DNA from: Acidimicrobiaceae bacterium
GTDB taxonomy: Bacteria > Actinomycetota > Acidimicrobiia > Acidimicrobiales > Bog-793
NCBI GenBank assembly: GCA_027306715.1
Contig: DAHUZG010000065.1
Location: 1 to 19,732 of the forward strand
Length of the DNA stretch: 19,732 nucleotides
Direction: 5' to 3'
Shown here in pieces: positions 1 to 7,892 of this stretch. The position numbers and the translations under genes were made by a program. The stretch's first letter is position 1. Each line of letters opens with the position of its first letter. Under the pieces are notes generated by a model. The model was not told where the DNA came from, searched no databases, and was given only the letters and a program-made list of their open reading frames with translations.

Positions 1-709
1 CGAGCACGGTGCCGAGCGCCGCGGCCTCGTCCCCGGGCGAGAAGCTCCGCTCGCGCGCCGCGACGTAGCGCGGCAGCGCGACGTGGCGCAGCACCTCGGC
101 GCAGGCGAGCAGCGCGCTCGACAGGGCGGCGAGGTCGGCCCATTCGAAGTCCTCGAGGGCGTCGAGGTCGTCCTCGCCGTCGATCGCCGTGGCGGCGAGC
201 GCCAGGCCGGCGACGCCGGCCTGCTCGCGCCCGACCCGCCGGGCCAGCGAGAGCCGCGCCAGCAGGCCGAGGTGGCGCTCACCCTCCTCGGCGGCCTCTG
301 CCCGCTCGAGACAGGCGCGGGCGTCGGCGAGGACGTCGGCGAGCGAGGTCCCGTCGGGCAGGCGCAGCCCACCGCCGTCGTCGCCCTCCACCCGGGAGCG
401 GGCATGCTCGGCGCAGTCGAGAGCGAGCTCCGCCGCCGCCTCGGGCGACCAGGAGAGCTCGCCGACGAGGCGGGCGGCACGCACCCCCTGACCCGGCGCG
501 CCGGCATCGGGTAGCTCCTCGGCGAGGAATATCCGCTCGCCGAGCTGGTCGAGCAGCTCGTCAGCGTCCAGCAGGACGAGCGGGTGCTCTCCCTCGTGGA
601 CGCTGGCTACCGCACCCGGCTCGCCGTCCGGGCCGGGCAGCGGCCAGGCCCGGTCACGATCGCCCAGGTGCTGGACGCCGGCGGCATCGGTGGCGACGAA
701 ACGTGACAT
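1..709 (-). CDS. hypothetical protein, partial (N-terminal ~236 residues)
   Basis: An open frame runs from ATG at 709 off the left edge of the window. It begins MSRFVATDAAGVQHLGDRDR and no stop is met in 236 codons. The start is well supported: GAGGAGG lies 7 bases upstream of the ATG on the minus strand. The protein is acidic and Leu/Ala/Glu-rich, with long predicted helices (for example around residues 130-160). It has no signal peptide and no obvious membrane segment. I recognise no catalytic motif. It lies 49 bases after holB on the same strand, so it could be read through from the topA-tmk-holB operon, although its strong ribosome binding site and a weak hairpin in the gap allow separate expression. 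The plus-strand frame opposite (83-514) is a GC-rich shadow. That this is a gene is fairly sure; its function is unknown. Confidence 0.6.
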   Translation of the reverse strand, partial: MSRFVATDAAGVQHLGDRDRAWPLPGPDGEPGAVASVHEGEHPLVLLDADELLDQLGERIFLAEELPDAGAPGQGVRAARLVGELSWSPEAAAELALDCAEHARSRVEGDDGGGLRLPDGTSLADVLADARACLERAEAAEEGERHLGLLARLSLARRVGREQAGVAGLALAATAIDGEDDLDALEDFEWADLAALSSALLACAEVLRHVALPRYVAARERSFSPGDEAAALGTVL

Positions 710-726
710 GAGCTGGCCTCCTCGAG

Positions 727-745
727 CGCTCCCGGGCCCGGAGCG
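727..745 (-). terminator. weak hairpin after holB
   Basis: CGCTCC at 727-732 pairs with GGAGCG at 740-745 across a GC-only centre that itself contains a 10-base palindrome (732-741). It sits in the 49-base gap after the holB stop. There is no T-run in either direction, so termination is only a possibility. Confidence 0.2.
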
Positions 746-758
746 TACCGGTCCGGCC

Positions 759-1850
759 TCAGGGCGCCGACCGGTCGATCCCGGTCAGCAGCGCCTGGAG
801 CAGTAGCGCCTCGTTCGGGTTGCGGACGAGCACCGACGCCGCTTCGTCGATCGAGCGCCCGGCGGCGAGCAACCAGCCGGCGCGCCGCCACGAGACGGCG
901 GGATCGACGGCACGGTCGCGACAGGTGGCGGCGAGCGCCGCGAGCCCGGCACGCAGCTCGTCGGCGCGCGCCCTCCGCTGCTCGCGGCGGTGCTGGTCCT
1001 CGAGCGCCTGAGGCCGAACGGCCCGCCGCTCGCCCGCCAGCCGGGCTTGCTCGTCGAGCGCCGCCAGCTCCGCCACCTGGCGGGCACGCACCACCTCGAC
1101 GACCTCGTCGCACGCCGCGAGCAGTTGCGCGGCCAGCTGGACAGCAGTCGAGCCGGTTCCGTCGAGCCGGTCGAGGGCGTCCGCCCACAGCCCCCGCCGC
1201 GCCGCCGCCCCGGGGTCGGCGGCAAGCAGGCGCGCCCGGTCGAGGCGGCCCGCCGAGACGCCGGCCGCCCCCGCGGCGAGCTCGGGCGGCACCCCGTCGG
1301 CGACGAGCGCAGCGGTGAGATCGCCGACCGACAGCGGCGAGAATCGCACCTCGACGCAACGGCTGGCGATCGTCACGAGCGGTGGCGGCACGCGCTCGGC
1401 GAGCACGACGAACACCGTCGAGCCCGGCGGCTCCTCGATGGTCTTGAGCAGCGCCGGAGCTGCCCCCTCGACGAGGTGGAAGTCGACGAGCACGACGACC
1501 TGGTAGCGCGCGGCACGGGGGGCTCGCTGGGCGGTGGCGGCGACGGCGCGGGCCTCGTCGACACGGATCGAGTGCGAGCTGCGCTCGACGACGACGACGT
1601 CGGGATGGCGCCCGGCGAGCGCCTCGGCGCAGGCCGGGCAGGCGCCGCAGCCCCCGTCCGGACAGACGAGCGCCGCGGCAAAAGCAAGCGCCCCCTCCCG
1701 CTTGCCCGTCCCCGCCGGGCCGAGAAAGAGATAAGCGTGCACCGGCGCACAGACGCTGGCGGCGAGCAGCGCCCGGGCCCGCGGCTGACCGCACAGGCCG
1801 GCGAGCACCGGCGGCACGGCGCGCAACCTGCCGGCGGCCACCTCGCTCAT
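759..1850 (-). CDS. holB: DNA polymerase III delta' subunit (clamp-loader ATPase fold)
   Basis: This 363-residue protein is the delta' subunit of the clamp loader, which helps open and load the beta sliding clamp. It shows a P-loop-like GPAGTGK at residues 44-50, followed by four cysteines (C63, C68, C71, C74, in CPDGGCGACPAC) that form the zinc module typical of DnaX/delta' proteins. Then come the sensor region LLKTIEEPP and the IASRC motif (SRC) conserved in delta'. The C-terminal half is a helical collar domain. The intact P-loop is common in actinobacterial HolB, unlike E. coli delta', which has lost ATP binding. The ATG at 1850 overlaps the tmk stop by four bases (ATGA), so translation is probably coupled. 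A longer minus-strand frame reaches 2741, but it runs through tmk and is a shadow upstream of this ATG. The topA-tmk-holB order is standard in Actinobacteria. Confidence 0.9.
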   Translation of the reverse strand: MSEVAAGRLRAVPPVLAGLCGQPRARALLAASVCAPVHAYLFLGPAGTGKREGALAFAAALVCPDGGCGACPACAEALAGRHPDVVVVERSSHSIRVDEARAVAATAQRAPRAARYQVVVLVDFHLVEGAAPALLKTIEEPPGSTVFVVLAERVPPPLVTIASRCVEVRFSPLSVGDLTAALVADGVPPELAAGAAGVSAGRLDRARLLAADPGAAARRGLWADALDRLDGTGSTAVQLAAQLLAACDEVVEVVRARQVAELAALDEQARLAGERRAVRPQALEDQHRREQRRARADELRAGLAALAATCRDRAVDPAVSWRRAGWLLAAGRSIDEAASVLVRNPNEALLLQALLTGIDRSAP

Positions 1851-2485
1851 CGCGCCGCCCTCGCGCCGAGGCGCTCGGTCACCGCCGCAAGCACGAGCCG
1901 TTCCACCTCGTCGGGGGTCCCGTTGCCATCGACCACCGCCCACGACACCGGATCGGCGGCGGCGAGAGCCCGGAACCCGTCCCTCACCCTCTCGTGGAAG
2001 CCGCCGTCCTCGGACTCGATCCGGTCCGGCGGTACGTGGCGGCGGCGCGCCGCCGTCTCGGGCTCGTCGTCGCGCAGCACGCTGAGGTCTGCCGCCAGCC
2101 CGCCGGCGGCAATGGCGCAGGCCTCGGCGACCTCGCCGAGGGGGAGCCGGCGGCCGTACCCCTGGTAGGCGAGGGTGGAGCCGGAGAATCGGTCGCAGAC
2201 GACATCGGCTCCCCCGGCCAGCGCCGGCTCGACGACGAGCGCCACGTGCTGGGCACGGGAGGAGACGGCGAGCAGCAGCTCGGCGCGGGGGGCGACCGGT
2301 GCCAGCTCGGGGTCGAGCAGCAGCGCCCGGATGCGCTCGCCGAGCGGCGTCCCGCCCGGCTCCCGGGTGAGCTCCGCGCCGAGGCGGCGCGCCAGGAGCG
2401 CCGCCTGGGTGGTCTTGCCGCTGCCCTCCCCGCCCTCGACGACGATGAGGCGCCCACGCCACGGCTCGAGCCGCGGGGTGCTCAC
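1847..2485 (-). CDS. tmk: thymidylate kinase
   Basis: This 212-residue enzyme phosphorylates dTMP to dTDP with ATP. The P-loop GGEGSGKTT lies at residues 18-26, the dTMP-binding segment REPGGTPLGE follows, and the DR motif appears in CDRFSGSTLAYQGYGR. The LID region is Arg-rich (ARRRHVPPDRIE). Length is normal for the family. The start is GTG at 2485, which overlaps the topA stop as GTGA. The next Met in frame lies after the P-loop, so the GTG is needed. At the 3' end it overlaps holB by four bases. It is the middle gene of the topA-tmk-holB operon and ties dTTP supply to replication and topology functions. No separate promoter is visible. Confidence 0.93.
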   Translation of the reverse strand: MSTPRLEPWRGRLIVVEGGEGSGKTTQAALLARRLGAELTREPGGTPLGERIRALLLDPELAPVAPRAELLLAVSSRAQHVALVVEPALAGGADVVCDRFSGSTLAYQGYGRRLPLGEVAEACAIAAGGLAADLSVLRDDEPETAARRRHVPPDRIESEDGGFHERVRDGFRALAAADPVSWAVVDGNGTPDEVERLVLAAVTERLGARAAR

Positions 2486-5313
2486 GCCGAGCCGGCCGGA
2501 GCCACCCCGTCTCGCGACCCGGTCGGTGGGGCGCCGGCGCCGGCCGCCTTCGCCGCGCCGGCCTTCTTGGCCGCAGCCTTCCTCGTAGCCGCGGCCTTCT
2601 TGGCCGTCGCAGCCTTCTTGGTCGTCGCAGCCTTCTTAGTAGCCGCAGCCTTCTTGGTAGCCGCGGCCTTCTTGGCCGCGCCGACCTTCTTGGCGCCGGG
2701 CCGGCGCCCGGTCGGCGGCCCGGCGGCGCGCTTGTCGGCAAGCATCTCGGCGGCGCGCTCGAGGGTGATCGACTCGGCGTCGTCCCCCCTGCGCAACGTC
2801 GCGTTCGTCGTCCCGTCGCTGACGTAGGGGCCGAAGCGGCCGCTACGGACGGTGATCATCGAGCCCGTCTCCGGGTCCGGCCCGAGCTCGCGCCCCGGCG
2901 AGGCCGCTGCCCGCCCGAAACGGCGCTCCTTCGGCTTGGCGAAGAGGGCAAGGGCGTCGCCGAGCCCGATCTCGAGGAGCTGGTCCTCGCTCTCGAGGCT
3001 GCGCGAGTCGCTCCCCTTCTGCAGGTAGGGCCCGTAGCGCCCGTTCCGGGCGACGATCTCCTCGCCGCTCCCCTCGTCGGTACCGACGACGCGCGGCAGC
3101 TGCAGCAGCGGGAGCGCCTGCTCGAGGCTCAGCGAGTCGAGGGTCATCGACTTGAACAGCGAGGCGGTGCGCGGCTTGGCCCCGCCGGGGACGCCCTCGC
3201 CGAGCTGGACGTACGGACCGTACCGGCCGGCGCGGGCGAGGACCGGCAGCCCCGTCTCCGGGTCGTCGCCGAGCACCCGTTCGTTCGAGGGTGCGGCGAG
3301 CAGCTCGAGGGAGCGCTCGACGCTCAGCTCATCGGGGGCGATGTCCTCGGGGATGCTGGCCCGGTCGTCGCCGCGCTGGAGGTAGGGGCCGTAGCGGCCG
3401 ACGCGCACGACGACGAGCTCGCCGTTCTCGTCGGCGCCGATCGGTATCGAGTTGACCTCGCGGGCGTCGATCGTGCCGAGGTGCTCGGCGACGGCCTCTT
3501 TCAGGCCCTGGCTCGGGGCGGCGGCGCTCGGGGCGCCGAAGTAGAAGCGCTCGAGCCACGGCACGGCCTGCTCGCCGCCGGAGGCGATCTCGTCGAGGTC
3601 GTCCTCCATGCTCGCTGTGAAGCCGTAGTCGACGAGGGACGGGAAGTGGCGCTCGAGCAGGTTGACGACCGCAAAAGCGGTGAACGACGGGACAAGGGCG
3701 CTGGCGCGCTTGAAGACGTAGCCGCGGTCCTGGATCGTCTGCAGGATCGAGGCGTAGGTCGACGGCCTCCCGACGCCGAGCTCCTCGAGGCGCTTGACGA
3801 GCGAGGCCTCGGTGAACCGGGGCGGCGGCTTGGTGGCGTGCGGCTCGGTCTCGAGGCTGCCCAGCGCCAGCTCGTCGCCAGCGGCGAGCGGCGGCAGGCG
3901 GGCGTCGCTCTCGCCGCGCTCGTCGTCCTCGCGGTCGTCGTCCTCCCGGTAGACGCGCAGGAACCCGGGCGAGGTGACGACGGTGCCCGAGGCGGTGAGG
4001 ACGACCGGCGTGCCGGCGGGGGCGACCGGGCTCTCGCTCGTCGTCTCGGCGGCGACGCGCACCCGAGCGGTGACACCGGTGGCGTCGATCATCTGCGAGG
4101 CGACGGTGCGCTGCCAGACGAGCTCGTAGAGGCGAGCCTCGTCGCCGCGGAGCTCGCCGGCGAGCTGGCTCGGTGTGCGGAAGCGGTCGCCGGCCGGCCG
4201 GATCGCCTCGTGCGCCTCCTGGGCGTTGCGCACCCGCCGGTCGTAGGTACGCGGGCGCTGTGGAACGCAATCGGGCCCGTACAGCGCGCGCGCCTGCTCC
4301 CTCGCCGCCTCGAGCGCCTGGCTCGAGAGCGTTGTCGAGTCGGTCCGCATGTAGGTGATGTAACCCTGCTCGTAGAGGCGCTGCGCGACCTGCATCGTCC
4401 GTTGGGCCGAGAAGCGCAGCTTCCGAGCGGCCTCCTGCTGGATCGTCGACGTGATGAACGGCGCCGCCGGCGACCGCCGGTACGGCTTCTCCTCGACCGA
4501 CTCGACCCGGAACGACGCGCTGCCGAGGGCGGCGGCGAGCCCGTTGGCGCCGGTCTCGTCGAGCAGCACGACCGCGGCCGGGTCGACGAGCTCGCCGCGG
4601 GAGCTGAAGGCGCCGCCGTCGGCGACGGGGCGCCCGGCGACGCTGGCGAGACCGGCGGAGAACGTCTCGTCTCGCTCTGTCGCCAGCCGCGCCGCCAGGC
4701 TCCACCAGCTCGCCGAGCAGAAGGCCATCCGCTCGCGCTCGCGCTCGACGACGATGCGCGTCGCCACCGACTGCACCCGCCCGGCCGACAGCCGCGGCAT
4801 CACCTTCTTCCAGAACACCGGCGAGAGCTCGTAGCCGTAGAGGCGGTCGAGGATGCGCCGCGCCTCCTGGGCGTCGACGAGGCGCCGGTCGAGGTCGCGC
4901 GGGTTGGCGATGGCGTGCTCGATCGCCGGCCGGGTGATCTCGTGGAAGACCATCCGCCGGACCGGCACCCGCGGGTCGAGGACCTCGAGCAGGTGCCAGG
5001 CGATCGACTCGCCCTCGCGGTCCTCGTCGGTGGCGAGGTAGAGCTCGCTGGCGCCGGCGACGAGCGACTTCAGCTTCCGCACCTGGTCGCGCTTCTCGGC
5101 CGAGATCACGTAGAGCGGCTTGAAGTCGTTGTCGACGTCGACGCCGAGGCTCGCCCAGGACTCGCCCTTGTAGGCAGCCGGCACCTCGGCCGCCGAGCGC
5201 GGCAGGTCGCGCACGTGGCCGATGGAGGACTCCACGAGGTAGTCATCGCCGAGGAAGCGGGCGATGGTCTTCGCCTTGGCGGGCGATTCGACGATGACGA
5301 GCGGTTTGGGCAT
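2482..5313 (-). CDS. topA: DNA topoisomerase I (type IA) with lysine-repeat tail
   Basis: This 943-residue type IA topoisomerase relaxes negative supercoils by cutting one strand through a tyrosine. The Toprim domain starts at residue 1 (E9 in IVESPAKAKTI; D96 and D98 in TDEDREGESIAWHLLE). The catalytic tyrosine is Y321 in YITYMRTDS, and LSAGRVQSVA lies near residue 175. Downstream are four Toprim C-terminal repeats marked by GRYGPY or GRFGPY. There are no zinc-finger cysteine pairs. From about residue 873 the protein ends in a basic tail of six-residue units such as KKAAAT, as known for mycobacterial and Streptomyces TopA, where the tail binds DNA and aids processivity. The ATG at 5313 has an AACGAGG stretch just upstream and a plausible -10 (5338-5343). 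It is the first gene of the topA-tmk-holB operon. Confidence 0.95.
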   Translation of the reverse strand: MPKPLVIVESPAKAKTIARFLGDDYLVESSIGHVRDLPRSAAEVPAAYKGESWASLGVDVDNDFKPLYVISAEKRDQVRKLKSLVAGASELYLATDEDREGESIAWHLLEVLDPRVPVRRMVFHEITRPAIEHAIANPRDLDRRLVDAQEARRILDRLYGYELSPVFWKKVMPRLSAGRVQSVATRIVVERERERMAFCSASWWSLAARLATERDETFSAGLASVAGRPVADGGAFSSRGELVDPAAVVLLDETGANGLAAALGSASFRVESVEEKPYRRSPAAPFITSTIQQEAARKLRFSAQRTMQVAQRLYEQGYITYMRTDSTTLSSQALEAAREQARALYGPDCVPQRPRTYDRRVRNAQEAHEAIRPAGDRFRTPSQLAGELRGDEARLYELVWQRTVASQMIDATGVTARVRVAAETTSESPVAPAGTPVVLTASGTVVTSPGFLRVYREDDDREDDERGESDARLPPLAAGDELALGSLETEPHATKPPPRFTEASLVKRLEELGVGRPSTYASILQTIQDRGYVFKRASALVPSFTAFAVVNLLERHFPSLVDYGFTASMEDDLDEIASGGEQAVPWLERFYFGAPSAAAPSQGLKEAVAEHLGTIDAREVNSIPIGADENGELVVVRVGRYGPYLQRGDDRASIPEDIAPDELSVERSLELLAAPSNERVLGDDPETGLPVLARAGRYGPYVQLGEGVPGGAKPRTASLFKSMTLDSLSLEQALPLLQLPRVVGTDEGSGEEIVARNGRYGPYLQKGSDSRSLESEDQLLEIGLGDALALFAKPKERRFGRAAASPGRELGPDPETGSMITVRSGRFGPYVSDGTTNATLRRGDDAESITLERAAEMLADKRAAGPPTGRRPGAKKVGAAKKAAATKKAAATKKAATTKKAATAKKAAATRKAAAKKAGAAKAAGAGAPPTGSRDGVAPAGSA
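2576..2701 (-). repeat. 18-bp tandem repeat encoding the TopA lysine/alanine tail
   Basis: GCCTTCTT-type units recur every 18 bases at 2576, 2594, 2612, 2630, 2648, 2666 and 2684, preceded by one 15-base unit at 2561. Each 18-mer encodes six residues of the K-K-A-A-A/T-T/A type. Unit copies differ at only a few positions, so copy number may vary by slippage. Confidence 0.85.
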
Positions 5314-5337
5314 TTCCTCGTTCCCTCGGGCGCTGGC

Positions 5338-5343
5338 AGGTTA
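5338..5343 (-). promoter_or_regulatory. candidate -10 of topA
   Basis: Minus-strand TAACCT (fits TANNNT) lies 24 bases upstream of the topA ATG, leaving a leader of roughly 18 bases that contains GAGGGAACGAGG. No clear -35 is seen. It is placed between the palindrome after the permease gene and topA. Confidence 0.4.
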
Positions 5344-5370
5344 CCCACCGCCGCAGCCCGAGCGACGCAT

Positions 5371-5389
5371 CGGCGCCGGCCCGGCGCCG
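5371..5389 (-). terminator. perfect 19-bp palindrome after the permease gene
   Basis: CGGCGCCGG, one central C, then CCGGCGCCG form a perfect inverted repeat, three bases after the permease stop (5393-5395) and upstream of the topA promoter. A folded RNA would open the inner pairs to make a loop. There is no U-run, as is usual in high-GC actinobacterial terminators. It may separate the permease transcript from topA, or be a protein site. Confidence 0.4.
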
Positions 5390-5392
5390 CGC

Positions 5393-7765
5393 TCAGCTCG
5401 GCGCGGCGTCGGGCTCGGGGCCGGCGAGGATCTGGTAGCTCGGGTCGAGCATCGCCGGACGGCGGTTGCGCTCGCCGACCATCCCCTCGGCCACGAGGCG
5501 CGCCCCGGGCTCGATGCCGGGCACGACGCGCCGGCCGAGGAAGACGAGAAGCAGCTGGCCCGACTCGTCGACGAGGGTGCACTCGAGGCTCGAGATGCCG
5601 GCGCGGGGCTGGACGCGGACCGAGCGCACGCGGCCGGCGACGCGGGAGCGCTGGCGCGCCCGGACGCCGGCGATCGGCACCGTCCCCCGCGGAGGAGGAA
5701 AGCCGAGCTCACCGGACGGCGTGAAGCTCACCGCCCGCTGCTCCCCCTCGGGCGGCGAGCCGTCGTCAGAGGCGCCGGAGCTGCTCACGGCCTTCTCGGC
5801 GCCGTCGTGACGCGCGAGCACGACCCGCCGCCGGGCGACGACGAAGGGAACGATCGTCGCCGTCGCGTTCGGCACCTGGCTGATGAGCGCCGCGAGGCGC
5901 TCGGAGGTGCGGCCGTGAAGGACGCGACGGAACGGCCCCTCGACGACGGCGCGGGGAAGGAAGACGCTCACCTCGGTCTGCCCGTCGCTGGCGGCGTCGG
6001 CGACGAGCTCGAGGATCGCCCGCCCGAGTCGCCGATCGGGGCACTCGACGAGCTCGAGGGTGACGCCGGAGAGACCGAGGGCGAGCCACTGCGCCTGCAG
6101 CTCGTGGGCGGCGGCGGTGTCGAGCACGAAGTGGACCGCTCGCAGCTGGTGGCTCACCGTTCGGGCGTACTGGAGCGCACGGTCGGCGGCGAGGTCGAGG
6201 CGATCGACGAGGACGAACACGACGTGGCGGCGCAGCACCGGCGCCTCGGCGGCCCGCGGCGCGTTGCGCTCGAGCTCGGCGCGCTCGACGGTGTAGACGT
6301 GGTGCAGCCGGATCAGCACGGCCACGAGGATCGGGGCGACGACGACCACCACCCAGGCGCCCTGGGTGAACTTCGTCACGGCGAAGATGACGACGACGAT
6401 GCCCGAGAGCGCCGAGGCGAAGCCGTTGGTCGCCAGCCGGCGCCGCCAGCCGGGCGTGCGGTGGCGGAGGTGGAACCGGACCATCCCGGCACCGGCCAGG
6501 GTGAAGCCGGTGAAGACCCCGATGGCGTAGACCGCGACGAGAGAGTCGAGGTTGGCGCCGGTGACGAGCACGAGGACGGTGGCGACGGCGGCGAGCACGA
6601 GGATGCCGTTGGAGAAGACGAGACGGTGCCCCCTGCGCAGGAGCGACCGCGGCAGGAAGGCGTCTCCGGCGATGAAGCTGGCAAGGTTCGGGAAGCCGTT
6701 GAAGCTCGTGTTGGCACCTGTCCAGAGGATGAGCATGGTCGAGAACTGCACGGCGTAGAAGCCGACCCTGGCGACGATGCTCGAGCCGAAGACGAAGCGG
6801 GTCTCCTGGGAGAGGACTGTCGGGCTGCCGAGCTCGAAGGGGACGGCGTGGGTCTTCCAGGCGAGGTAGGAGACGCCGAGAACGAGCGAGCCGAGGATGC
6901 TCGACATGATCACGAGCGTGCGCCGCGCATTGATCCCTTCCGGCGGGCGGAAGGTGGCGACGCCGTTCGAGATCGCCTCGAGGCCCGTCAGCGACGAGCC
7001 GCCATTGGCGAAGGCCTTCAGCACGACGAACAGGCTGGCGCCGAGCAGCACTCCGTTCGGCGCCGGCGCCGGGCCGGCGAGATGCAGCGCGTGCGGGATG
7101 TCGATCGGGTGCTGGTGCAGCTGGCCGAGCAGCGACTCGACCACGCCGGTCACCACCACGACGCCGACCGAGGCGACGAAGAGGTACATCGGGAGGGCGA
7201 AGGTCTTGCCGGCCTCGCGGATCCCGCGCAGGTTGCCGTAGGTCAACAGCACGATGATCCCGACCGTGATCGGGACCGTGTAGTACTTGAGCTCCGGGAA
7301 TGCCGAGGTGACGGCGTCGGTGCCGGCCGCAGTCTGCACGGCGACGGTGACGATGTAGTCGATGATGAGCGCCACGGCGCCGATCTGGGCGATGCGGGGC
7401 CCGAAGTTCTCCCGGGCTACGACGTAGGCGCCGCCCGCTCTGGTGTAGACGGTGACGACCTCGCGGTACGAGAGCGTGACGAAGACGAGCACGCCGAGCA
7501 CGGCGAAGGTGATCGGCAGGAGCAGGCTGTACGCGAGCACGCCCAGCGCCGGGATGAGGATGGTGAGCATCTCCTCGGACCCGTAGGCCGTCGAGGAGAT
7601 CATGTCCGGGGCGAGCACGCCGAGGGCGATCGGGTTCGACAGGCGCTCGTCCGCGAGGCGCTCGGTGACGAGCGGCGGTCCGAGCAGGACGCGCTTCAGC
7701 CGGTAGGTGAGCGACTCGGGGAGCTCGATGCGCGCCGGCCGGAGAGGCGCCTTCGAGGAGCTCAT
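5393..7765 (-). CDS. KimA-type APC permease with UspA-like domain and fused C-terminal OB-fold
   Basis: This 790-residue membrane protein has an APC transporter core at about residues 40-510 with roughly 12 hydrophobic segments. The signature PDMISSTAYGSEEML near the first segment matches KimA-type potassium/proton symporters and related permeases such as Mtb Rv2690c. Residues ~513-641 form a cytosolic UspA-like domain (starts RHVVFVLVDR; ends in GRTSERLAALISQVPNATAT, the typical close of this family). A polar linker follows at ~642-708. Residues ~709-780 form an OB-fold (LVFLGRRVVPGIEPGARL) resembling the separate actinobacterial OB-fold protein Rv2694c. In Mtb those two genes flank the ceoB/ceoC pair; here the domain is joined in one frame. 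The ATG at 7765 is chosen because sequence before it is low-complexity and belongs to the divergent intergenic region. Substrate is probably K+, inferred from the RCK neighbours; an amino acid cannot be excluded. Confidence 0.85.
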   Translation of the reverse strand: MSSSKAPLRPARIELPESLTYRLKRVLLGPPLVTERLADERLSNPIALGVLAPDMISSTAYGSEEMLTILIPALGVLAYSLLLPITFAVLGVLVFVTLSYREVVTVYTRAGGAYVVARENFGPRIAQIGAVALIIDYIVTVAVQTAAGTDAVTSAFPELKYYTVPITVGIIVLLTYGNLRGIREAGKTFALPMYLFVASVGVVVVTGVVESLLGQLHQHPIDIPHALHLAGPAPAPNGVLLGASLFVVLKAFANGGSSLTGLEAISNGVATFRPPEGINARRTLVIMSSILGSLVLGVSYLAWKTHAVPFELGSPTVLSQETRFVFGSSIVARVGFYAVQFSTMLILWTGANTSFNGFPNLASFIAGDAFLPRSLLRRGHRLVFSNGILVLAAVATVLVLVTGANLDSLVAVYAIGVFTGFTLAGAGMVRFHLRHRTPGWRRRLATNGFASALSGIVVVIFAVTKFTQGAWVVVVVAPILVAVLIRLHHVYTVERAELERNAPRAAEAPVLRRHVVFVLVDRLDLAADRALQYARTVSHQLRAVHFVLDTAAAHELQAQWLALGLSGVTLELVECPDRRLGRAILELVADAASDGQTEVSVFLPRAVVEGPFRRVLHGRTSERLAALISQVPNATATIVPFVVARRRVVLARHDGAEKAVSSSGASDDGSPPEGEQRAVSFTPSGELGFPPPRGTVPIAGVRARQRSRVAGRVRSVRVQPRAGISSLECTLVDESGQLLLVFLGRRVVPGIEPGARLVAEGMVGERNRRPAMLDPSYQILAGPEPDAAPS

Positions 7766-7892
7766 GGCGCAGAGTCTGCCCTCATCGACGCCTGCTGGCG
7801 AACACGCCCGGCTCCCGCCGGCGGGCGCGGCAGCGCCGGCCGCACGCCCCATGAGTTGTGCGCGCCCGCTCCGGCGTGTTCGATAGTGGGCC
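7766..7892. promoter_or_regulatory. divergent intergenic region between permease and trkA genes
   Basis: These 127 bases must hold promoters for both directions. On the plus strand GATAGT (7882-7887) lies five bases before the GTG at 7893 and there is no Shine-Dalgarno, so trkA1 may be leaderless; TTGTGC (7856-7861) is a poor, widely spaced -35 candidate. On the minus strand GAGGG about 13 bases before the ATG at 7765 is a weak ribosome site. No clear operator repeat was found. Confidence 0.3.

Noticed and set aside
607..1794. 395-codon minus-strand frame across holB
   Set aside because: It is an Arg/Gly/Ala-only shadow in another phase of holB. The holB frame shows the P-loop, zinc cysteines and SRC motif.
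3481..5724. 747-codon plus-strand frame opposite topA
   Set aside because: It lies antisense to topA, which has full catalytic motifs. Composition is Arg/Gly/Asp-rich without any domain, typical of GC-rich shadow frames.
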